Positions 7,630 through 13,601 of a DNA stretch of 22,607 bases are shown one piece after another. Numbering within the stretch: position 1 is the first letter of the stretch; each line of letters begins with the position of its first letter. The DNA is from Acidobacteriota bacterium (GTDB lineage: Bacteria; Acidobacteriota; Thermoanaerobaculia; Multivoradales; JAHEKO01), in assembly GCA_024638355.1 (NCBI GenBank), contig JAHEKO010000003.1, forward strand, positions 1-22,607, given 5' to 3'. Position numbers and translations under genes: made by a program. Below the pieces are notes generated by a model that was not told the origin of the DNA, did not search any database, and saw nothing but the letters and a program-made list of their open reading frames with translations.

Positions 7630-9426
7630 TCACTCGCCGGCGACGACCTCCCGCTCTTGCGGCCCCGCCTCGGGCGCGGAGGGCGCCGCCGCGGCGACGC
7701 CCTCGGTACCGGCCTCGGGACCGCTGTCGGCAACCAGCTCACCGGGCCAGTGCAGGGGCGCCTGCCGATCGGGAGGGACGCCCAGGTAGACGAGCGCCTG
7801 CGACGCGATCGCCGCGAAGACCGGTGCCGCGACGTCGCCGCCGTGGTACGAGCCGCGCGGCTTGTCGATGCGAACCACCGCGACCAGCGCCGGATCGCGG
7901 GCGGGAACGAAGCCGGCGAAGCTGGCGATGAAGCTGTTCGGAGCGTACCCGCCGGCCACCGCCATCTGGGCCGTGCCGGTCTTGCCGGCCACCCGGTAGC
8001 CCGGCACGGCCGCCGCCTTGCCGGTGCCCTCGTCGACCACCCCCTCGAGCATCCGTTCGAGGGTGAGCGCCGTCGCCGGATCGATCGGCCGGCCGAGCAG
8101 TACCGGCCGCTCCACCAGCGGCTCGCTATGGCCGTTCCGGCCCACCCCCGCGACCACGTAGGGCTGGTAGAGGTAGCCGCCATTGGCGATGGCGGCGAAG
8201 ACGCCGGCGAGCTGAAGCGAGGTCATCGAGATGCCCTGGCCGAACGAGATGTAGGCCCCGTCGCGCCGTCCCCATCGCTCGACCGGGTAGACCAGGCCGG
8301 CGTTCTCGCCCGGCAGATCGATACCGGTCAGCTCACCGAGGCGGAACCTGCGGATCTGCTCGTAGAGCGCTTCGTCGCCGACCATCAGCCCCAGCTTGAT
8401 CGCGCCGACGTTGCTCGAGTAGGCCAGCACCTCGCTCAGCGTCAGATCGCCGAACGGCTTGTGGTCGTTGATCCACTTGCCCTTCACCGAGATGCCGCCC
8501 TCCTCGCAGTCGAAGACGTCGGACGGCGCGACGAGATTGGCCTCGAGGGCGGCGGCGGCGGTGATCACCTTGAAGGTCGAGCCCGGCTCGTAGGCGTCGG
8601 TCACCACGCGGTTGCGCCACTCGTCTTCACTCGCCTGCTGAAACGCGTTGGGATCGAAGTCCGGCGCCGAGGCCATCGCCAGAACCGCCCCGCTGTTCGG
8701 GTCGAGCACCACTACGCTGCCGCTCGCGGCGCGGTGGCGCTCGACGGCGGCGCGCAGCTCGCGCTCGGCGATGTGCTGGAGGGTGGCGTCGATCGTCAGG
8801 TGCAGGTCGAGCCCGGGCTGCGCCTCGGAGAACGACATCGCGGGAACCTGCACCATGCCGCGCAGCGCGTCGCGGAGGACCGTGCGCTCCACGGCGGAGC
8901 CGCGCAGCTGACGCTCGAAGCGCGCTTCGAGACCCGCGAGCCCGTGCGGATCGGTTCCGACGAAGCCGAGCACCGGGCCCGCCAGCCGGCGCATCGGGTA
9001 GCAGCGCCGGCTCTCCTGCAGAAAGTGGAGATCGGGCTCGTCGAGGCCGCGCAGCGACATCGAGACCTCCGGCGCGAGCTTGCGGCCGATCCAGGCGAAG
9101 CGACCGGGGCGGGCGAGCGCTCGCGCCGCTACCGCGCGATCGATCTCGGGGATCGCGGCGAGACGCTCAAGCATCGCCTCGCGGTTTTCGACCAGGCTGG
9201 GATCGACGAAGGCCGAGTCGACCCGCACCGAGACCGCCAGCTCGCGGCCGCGAGCATCCAGGATGGAGCCGCGCGGCGGATCGATCGTCAGATCGTCGCG
9301 CTGCTGCCGCTCGGCGATCTCGACGTAGCGCTCGTGCTCGACGACCTGGAGCTGGTAGAGACGGGCGGCGACTAAACCAGCCCAGGCCGCGAGCACGACG
9401 GTCACGAAGATCAGGCGGCTCTTCAT
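7630..9426 (-). CDS. ftsI: Septal peptidoglycan transpeptidase (class B penicillin-binding protein 3)
   Basis: This 598-residue class B PBP crosslinks septal peptidoglycan. It has a short cytoplasmic N-terminus and one signal anchor (about 5-24), then a PBP dimerisation/pedestal domain with the RGSILDARGRELA segment (52-64). The transpeptidase domain has the active-site SxxK motif in PGSTFK (S283, K286), SSN (337-339) and KTGT (482-485). There is no PASTA domain; instead the last ~45 residues are an Ala/Pro/Glu-rich tail. The ATG at 9426 overlaps the ftsL stop as ATGA. The frame is open upstream only as non-family sequence across ftsL. Its position after ftsL and the partner SEDS gene ftsW in the same operon support FtsI rather than another class B PBP. 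Confidence 0.95.
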   Translation of the reverse strand: MKSRLIFVTVVLAAWAGLVAARLYQLQVVEHERYVEIAERQQRDDLTIDPPRGSILDARGRELAVSVRVDSAFVDPSLVENREAMLERLAAIPEIDRAVAARALARPGRFAWIGRKLAPEVSMSLRGLDEPDLHFLQESRRCYPMRRLAGPVLGFVGTDPHGLAGLEARFERQLRGSAVERTVLRDALRGMVQVPAMSFSEAQPGLDLHLTIDATLQHIAERELRAAVERHRAASGSVVVLDPNSGAVLAMASAPDFDPNAFQQASEDEWRNRVVTDAYEPGSTFKVITAAAALEANLVAPSDVFDCEEGGISVKGKWINDHKPFGDLTLSEVLAYSSNVGAIKLGLMVGDEALYEQIRRFRLGELTGIDLPGENAGLVYPVERWGRRDGAYISFGQGISMTSLQLAGVFAAIANGGYLYQPYVVAGVGRNGHSEPLVERPVLLGRPIDPATALTLERMLEGVVDEGTGKAAAVPGYRVAGKTGTAQMAVAGGYAPNSFIASFAGFVPARDPALVAVVRIDKPRGSYHGGDVAAPVFAAIASQALVYLGVPPDRQAPLHWPGELVADSGPEAGTEGVAAAAPSAPEAGPQEREVVAGE

Positions 9427-9767
9427 CGGATCTCCCGCTCGAAGATCACCTCGGAGAGATCGGGCCGCCGCATGTGGAGCTCGGTCACCGCCCGCTCCTC
9501 GATCCGCTGCGGGCTGGAAAGATGGCCGACTTCGACCTCCAAAAGGCTCTGCCGGCGGCGGTTCTTGTCGAGGCTCTCCTCGAGATCGGCCACGCGATAG
9601 CCGACGCTCAGGAGCTCGACGTGCACCCAGACGTAGGCGAGAAGGCAAACCCCGACCGACAGCACGATCGCCAGGAGGGTGACCAGCTCACGATGCCGGC
9701 GCCGATCCCGCTCGCGAACGAGATAGGGATTGACCACCGAGCGGCGCACCGCGTAGGCGTTCCGCAT
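9423..9767 (-). CDS. ftsL: Cell division protein FtsL-like
   Basis: This 114-residue bitopic protein has a basic cytoplasmic N-terminus, one transmembrane helix (about 28-50) and a periplasmic heptad-like coiled coil (about 55-95, ending SSPQRIEERA). Sequence similarity in FtsL is low, so the call rests on this architecture, the size and the exact position between rsmH and ftsI. FtsL forms a complex with FtsB and FtsQ that activates FtsWI; a candidate FtsB partner lies at 18455-18841. The ATG at 9767 has a nine-base Shine-Dalgarno match (GAGGTGATC) ending 6 nt upstream. A TAG directly precedes the ATG. Confidence 0.85.
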   Translation of the reverse strand: MRNAYAVRRSVVNPYLVRERDRRRHRELVTLLAIVLSVGVCLLAYVWVHVELLSVGYRVADLEESLDKNRRRQSLLEVEVGHLSSPQRIEERAVTELHMRRPDLSEVIFEREIR

Positions 9768-9839
9768 CTACCCGATCACCTCGCTCACGGTTTCTCTCGC
9801 CTCTTGGGGGCGGCGCTCTCGCGACGGAACGTCGATCAT
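9768..9839 (-). other. 23-codon mini-ORF between rsmH and ftsL, in frame with ftsL
   Basis: An ATG at 9839 opens a 23-codon frame ending in TAG (9770-9768) that directly abuts the ftsL ATG in the same frame. It fills almost all of the 80-nt rsmH-ftsL gap, unusually long for this operon. The ftsL Shine-Dalgarno lies inside it. It could be a translated leader or the remnant of a longer FtsL N-terminus split by a stop; there is no family evidence. Confidence 0.3.
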
Positions 9840-9847
9840 GCGGTGGC

Positions 9848-10774
9848 CTACAGCCTCCTCGCGGCGCGCAGCCGGGCCGATCGCGACCTCGGGTTGGCGG
9901 CGACCTCCTCGGGTTGGGGGCGCACGGGCTTGCCGGTCAAGAGCTCGATGACGCGGGTTTCGGATCGAGTACGGCCGGTGGTCTGGTCGACCTCACCGCG
10001 CGCCAGGTTGCGCAGCGTGTGCTTGACGATCCGGTCTTCGAGGCTGTGGTACGAGATGACCACCAGCCGGCCGTCCTGATCGAGCAGCTCGACGGCCTGG
10101 TCGAGCAGCTTCTCCAGGCCCGACAGCTCCTCGTTGACGGCGATGCGCAGCGCCTGGAAGACGCGAGTGGCGGGATCGATCCGGCGCCCGCGAGTCCGGT
10201 GCCGGGGGCCGGAGACCCCGGCTACGATCTCACGCAGCTCACCGGTCGTCTCGACAGGCTTGCGAGCCCGCCTCTCGACAATCTCTCGTGCGATCCGCCG
10301 TGACCTGCGCTCCTCACCGTAGTCCTTGAAGATCCGCACCAGCTCCCCCTCCTGATAGCCGTTAACGATGTCCCCTGCGGTCAACTCACCTGCTCCCATC
10401 CGCATGTCCAGCGGCCCCTCCAGCCGGAAGCTGAACCCCCGTCCGGGCGTCTCCAGCTGCATCGACGACACGCCGAGGTCGGCCAGCAGGCCTCCGTCTA
10501 CGCGCTCGATTCCCAACTCGCCCAAAAGGCTCCGCACCTCGCTGAAGTTCCCGGTCACCAAACTCACTCGCGCTCCAAAACGACTCAGCCGCTCGCCGGC
10601 CCGCGCGATGGCCTCCGGATCGCGGTCGATTCCGACCAGCCGCGCCTCGGGGGCCGCCTCCAACACCGCTTGGGCATGACCTCCCAGCCCGAGGGTGCAA
10701 TCGACGAACAACCCGCCACGCTCCGGAGCCAGTAGCTCGAGCGACTCCCGCAACAGAACCGGTACGTGCTGCAC
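9848..10774 (-). CDS. rsmH: 16S rRNA (cytosine-1402-N4) methyltransferase
   Basis: This 308-residue SAM-dependent methyltransferase (formerly MraW) modifies C1402 in the ribosomal P-site. The start MQHVPVLLRESLELL is the family N-terminus. The SAM loop is DCTLGLGGHA (25-34), followed by DLGVSSMQL (99-107), GFSFRLEGPLDMRM (113-126) and the SYHSLEDRIVKHTL block. The only usable start is the GTG at 10774, because an in-frame TGA lies four codons upstream. A perfect AGGAGG sits about 40 nt before the start, at the mraZ stop, rather than at normal spacing, so initiation here is unusual. The length is normal (about 310). Confidence 0.96.
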   Translation of the reverse strand: MQHVPVLLRESLELLAPERGGLFVDCTLGLGGHAQAVLEAAPEARLVGIDRDPEAIARAGERLSRFGARVSLVTGNFSEVRSLLGELGIERVDGGLLADLGVSSMQLETPGRGFSFRLEGPLDMRMGAGELTAGDIVNGYQEGELVRIFKDYGEERRSRRIAREIVERRARKPVETTGELREIVAGVSGPRHRTRGRRIDPATRVFQALRIAVNEELSGLEKLLDQAVELLDQDGRLVVISYHSLEDRIVKHTLRNLARGEVDQTTGRTRSETRVIELLTGKPVRPQPEEVAANPRSRSARLRAARRL

Positions 10775-10821
10775 GCTCGGCGCTCAGGCTCGGACCGCGG
10801 CGCCCAGTCGCGTCGAACCTC

Positions 10822-11262
10822 CTAAACTCCGCGTTCGGTGAGGTATGCGAAGTCCTCTTCCGAGAACTCCTCATCCGCGAACCGATCCAGAAGCCGTTGG
10901 TGGTTCCAGATTTCCAGGTGATCGAGCCGACCGCTGACGACCGCCTCACCGGTCATGTCGGCGCTGTCCCTCAGAATCTGGGGTATGACGACTCGGCCTT
11001 GCGCATCGAGCTGAGTCTGCTGCCCGTAGTAGCCGACCCTTTCGAGGAATCGGCGTTTCGTCCGATCGGTGGAGGGCAGCTTGGCGAGGCGTTCTTCGAA
11101 CTCCTCCCAGACGACCAACGGGTAGACCAACGCGGCATCGCCCAGCACCGAGGTGACGAACACCTCGCGCCCATACCTCTCTTCGAGGACCCGGCGAAAA
11201 GCCGTTGGAATCTTCAAACGGCCCTTCGAGTCGATCTTTGCCGACGCACTACCACGAAACAT
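10822..11262 (-). CDS. mraZ: Transcriptional regulator MraZ
   Basis: This 146-residue, nucleoid-associated AbrB-like DNA-binding protein usually represses its own dcw operon. Two SpoVT/AbrB-like half-domains are visible, each with the DxxxR signature: DSKGRLKIP (D11, R15) and DAQGRVVIP (D86, R90). I chose the ATG at 11262 because MFRG is the conserved family N-terminus; a GTG two codons upstream (11268) is in frame and possible. It is the first gene of the dcw operon. The four-repeat MraZ box upstream makes autoregulation very likely. Confidence 0.96.
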   Translation of the reverse strand: MFRGSASAKIDSKGRLKIPTAFRRVLEERYGREVFVTSVLGDAALVYPLVVWEEFEERLAKLPSTDRTKRRFLERVGYYGQQTQLDAQGRVVIPQILRDSADMTGEAVVSGRLDHLEIWNHQRLLDRFADEEFSEEDFAYLTERGV

Positions 11263-11298
11263 GGACACCGCCCGTCCAACTACCGACGAATCTGGAGC

Positions 11299-11329
11299 AG
11301 ACTAGCAGGAAATGGCCACTCCTGTCCAA
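11299..11329 (-). promoter_or_regulatory. Candidate dcw operon promoter
   Basis: Read on the minus strand there is a -35-like TTGGAC (11329-11324), a 19-nt spacer and TGCTAGTCT, an extended -10-like element (TAGTCT at 11304-11299). Transcription would start near 11291, giving a leader of about 30 nt to the mraZ ATG. The spacer is long and the match modest. Overlap with the MraZ operator supports placing the promoter here. Confidence 0.4.
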
Positions 11330-11351
11330 TATGTTCCACAAAAGACCACCA
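11316..11351 (-). promoter_or_regulatory. MraZ operator (MraZ box): four TGG cores at 10-bp period
   Basis: On the minus strand TGG occurs at 11348-11346, 11338-11336, 11328-11326 and 11318-11316, exactly 10 bp apart, with an extra TGG at 11351-11349. Characterised MraZ boxes (for example E. coli, TGGGN repeats with 5-nt spacers) have the same helical-turn periodicity. The repeats overlap the candidate -35 and spacer, consistent with autorepression. Confidence 0.8.
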
Positions 11352-11611
11352 CCTGCAGAGCCCCCCAAGGCAGCCGGAAATCTCCGGGCGGGGCAGCGCC
11401 ATCCCTCTGTCGCACCGACGCGGGCGAGGCTGGGGTCCCTAGTGGGCGCCGAGCCTCGTGTTCGCTCTCGAACTCACCTCGAGCTTGCGGAGCTCGTTCC
11501 GCCGGTCACCGGGGGGCGCGTCTCCTGCGCGAGCCCGTCCGGCAGCACGCCGACGTCGTTCGAGTCGCTGGCGGCCGCGTCGCGGTCGACGCGCGGTTCG
11601 AGCTCGAGCGC
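11352..11611. other. Non-genic stretch between the parvulin gene and the mraZ operator
   Basis: I see no convincing gene and no hairpin followed by a T-run. The part next to the parvulin gene (11474-11611) is a 45-codon continuation of its reading frame after the TAG, with strongly GC-ending codons, and may be a former coding tail. The remaining roughly 120 nt show nothing recognisable. Confidence 0.5.
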
Positions 11612-12772
11612 CTACCGCCGTCCCGGCGGTTCTTCCGAGTCATCCTCCGGCTCGGCCGGTTGGGTGACTTCGAGGCCGGCGCTGGCCAGGGCGGCTCCGC
11701 GCTCGTCGAGCTCCAGGCCCTGCTCACGGCGCCGCTCCAGCACGGTTCGGAACGAGGCGGCTTCGGGCGGCGGCTCGATCAGTACGTAGGAGTTGCGCTC
11801 GAGCTCGGCCAGGTACTCGCCGATCTCGCTCTGGAAGCGGCGCGCCGTCTCCTGCTGCTCGATCTGATCCGAGACGGCCGCGAACTCCTGGATCGTCGCC
11901 TCCTGGCGCTCGACTACCTGGCAGATGTGGAGCCCGCCCCGCGCCGGCACCGGCGGGCTGATCTGACCGGCCTCGAGGTCCCAGATCGCCTCCTCGAGCT
12001 CGGGGTCGAGGTCGCCCGCCTCGACCCACTCGAGATCGATCCACGAGGTGGTCAGGCCCTTGTCGGCGTACTCCGCGACCACCTCCTCGGCCGGCTCGCC
12101 GGCGAGGAGCCGCTCGCGAATGTCCTGGGCGATCGACGCGCGATCTTCGGCGAGAGTCGTCGCGCTCTCGAGCACGATGACCTCGCGCACCTCGAGCCGG
12201 GTCGGCAGCCGGAAGTCCTCGAGGTGCTGCTGGTAGTAGCGCCGCAGATCCTCCTCCGACAGGCGGATTCTGGGCCGCACCTCCTGGCCCATGACCGTTT
12301 GCATGATCATGTTCTTTTCCAGGTGCTCGCGGAAGGTCGACGGCGTGAAGCCGCTCGACGCCAGCGCCTGCCCGAACTCTTCATCGGACTCGATGGCGGC
12401 CTGCGCCTTGGCTCGCTCGACCGCCGCCTCGATGTCTTCGCGCGAAACCTCGGTGTCGAGCTGGTCGGCGCGCGAGAGCAGCAGCATCTCTTCCAACAGG
12501 TCGCTCAGGACCTCGACACCGACGTCGGCGAGACGCTCCTGGAGCCGCTCGGGCGGCAGGTCGGCCCGGCGCAGATCTTGGATCAGCTGGCGTCGAGCGC
12601 GCTCGTAGTCGTGGAGGGTCGCGATCCGCTCGTTGACCCGGATGACGATCCGGTTGGTCTCGGCCAGCGCGGGCAGGCCCGCCAGCACGGCGACGAGCGC
12701 CAGCGCGGCGACGCGGCGGAACCGACCGCTAGCCGTGAGATCCCTGGTAGTCGAATGGCAGGTTGCTCGCAT
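11612..12772 (-). CDS. SurA-like periplasmic chaperone / parvulin-type peptidyl-prolyl isomerase
   Basis: This predicted exported protein of about 386 residues has a signal peptide (hydrophobic core about 21-36, AxA-like site near ALAE at 35-38). A SurA N-terminal helical domain follows (about 40-185), then one parvulin (rotamase) domain (about 190-290, ending GGLHICQV), a C-terminal helix and an acidic Pro/Glu tail. The parvulin His normally found in the HIL motif is absent (REVIVLE at 196-202), so isomerase activity is doubtful and a chaperone role is more likely. The start is uncertain: the ATG at 12772 overlaps the upstream gene by 44 nt and lacks a clear Shine-Dalgarno; in-frame ATGs at 12784 and 12808 are alternatives. 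It is not assigned to surA proper, since it has one rotamase domain rather than two. Confidence 0.8.
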   Translation of the reverse strand: MRATCHSTTRDLTASGRFRRVAALALVAVLAGLPALAETNRIVIRVNERIATLHDYERARRQLIQDLRRADLPPERLQERLADVGVEVLSDLLEEMLLLSRADQLDTEVSREDIEAAVERAKAQAAIESDEEFGQALASSGFTPSTFREHLEKNMIMQTVMGQEVRPRIRLSEEDLRRYYQQHLEDFRLPTRLEVREVIVLESATTLAEDRASIAQDIRERLLAGEPAEEVVAEYADKGLTTSWIDLEWVEAGDLDPELEEAIWDLEAGQISPPVPARGGLHICQVVERQEATIQEFAAVSDQIEQQETARRFQSEIGEYLAELERNSYVLIEPPPEAASFRTVLERRREQGLELDERGAALASAGLEVTQPAEPEDDSEEPPGRR

Positions 12773-13544
12773 AGACCGAGACATTGTACCGGCCGCGCGC
12801 CTCCTCAACCAGGGAGCTTTGGATCTCCTCCGAGTCTTCGCGCCGCAGCAGATCGCGAATCTCGGCGGCCGCCTGATCCGAGGGAACGGTCTCGGCGGGG
12901 CGGCGGTCGGTGACCTGGAAGATGTGGAAGCCGTAGTCGACGGCGACGATCGGACTGTACTGGCCGATCTCGAGCTCGAAGACCGTCTCGACGAAGGCCG
13001 GCGGCAGGTCGTCGCGGGTCAGGTAACCCTGGTCGCCGCCGATCGCCGCCGCCGGCTCGGTCGACAGCCGCCGGGCCACCTCCTCGAACGGCACGCCGGA
13101 GGCGAGCTCCTGGTGAGCGAGCTCGGCCGCGGCCCGCTCCTCGACCAGGATCTGGCTCAGACGGACCCGCTCGGGGCGACTGAACCGCTCGAGGTGCGTG
13201 CGGTAGTAGAGCAGCACCCGTTCGTCGGTGAGCTCGTCGGCAAAGCGCCTCCGCACCAGGGTCTCGAGCGCCTGGTGCCGGCCCGCGCTCGCCTCGACGA
13301 CGCCGTCCTCGACCGCCATGCGATGCACCAGGGTCTCGTCGAGGAAGTCGTCGAAGAGCTGCGTCAGCACCCGGTCGTCGAGCCCGGCGTCGAGCTCGAT
13401 CGAGCTCCGCTCGAGGTACTCCTCGAAGACGGTGAGGGCGATCCCGCTCCCGCCGACTCTCGCCACGACGTCGGGGGCGGGCAGTTCGTCGCCGCAGGCG
13501 GCTAGAGCGACGGCGACGAGCGGCGCGATCGAGCGGCGGAGCAC
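12729..13544 (-). CDS. Lipoprotein parvulin-type peptidyl-prolyl isomerase (PpiC/PrsA/SurA-like)
   Basis: This 271-residue protein has a lipoprotein signal: MLRRS followed by a hydrophobic stretch and the lipobox LAAC (L14-C17), with Gly at +2, so outer-membrane sorting is expected in a diderm. A SurA N-like helical region (about 25-120) precedes a parvulin domain (about 126-215: RVRLSQILVEE, a GGDQGYLTRDDLPPAF segment and YGFHIFQV). It probably helps fold outer-membrane or secreted proteins. The GTG at 13544 is fixed by the lipobox distance and has TACGAT 6 nt upstream, suggesting leaderless expression. It is 57 nt downstream of mfd and overlaps the next parvulin gene by 44 nt under the chosen start. 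Confidence 0.87.
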   Translation of the reverse strand: MLRRSIAPLVAVALAACGDELPAPDVVARVGGSGIALTVFEEYLERSSIELDAGLDDRVLTQLFDDFLDETLVHRMAVEDGVVEASAGRHQALETLVRRRFADELTDERVLLYYRTHLERFSRPERVRLSQILVEERAAAELAHQELASGVPFEEVARRLSTEPAAAIGGDQGYLTRDDLPPAFVETVFELEIGQYSPIVAVDYGFHIFQVTDRRPAETVPSDQAAAEIRDLLRREDSEEIQSSLVEEARGRYNVSVYASNLPFDYQGSHG

Positions 13545-13550
13545 CGTCGC

Positions 13551-13556
13551 ATCGTA
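13551..13556 (-). promoter_or_regulatory. -10-like TACGAT, leaderless arrangement for the parvulin lipoprotein
   Basis: TACGAT on the minus strand ends 6 nt before the GTG at 13544, so transcription would begin at or next to the start codon. No Shine-Dalgarno is visible at this start. It matches the consensus at four of six positions; support comes mainly from three other genes in this window with the same geometry. Confidence 0.4.
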
Positions 13557-13601
13557 CTCGAAAGCGGGCGGGCTGCTGCGACCCTCCGGCGGGGAGCCGA
13601 C

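Noticed and set aside
378..9375. Long plus-strand open frames (several over 450 codons) opposite the dcw genes
   Set aside because: They are antisense shadows caused by high GC: Arg/Gln/His/Gly-rich translations, no family motifs, and full overlap with well-identified genes on the minus strand.
12783..12788. TACAAT box upstream of the second parvulin gene start
   Set aside because: It lies inside the coding sequence of the lipoprotein gene and is 10 nt rather than 6-7 nt from the ATG, so chance is more likely than a promoter.
11312..13505. Plus-strand frames of several hundred codons opposite the parvulin genes
   Set aside because: The translations are low-complexity and lack motifs, while the minus strand encodes proteins with signal peptides, a lipobox and parvulin domains.
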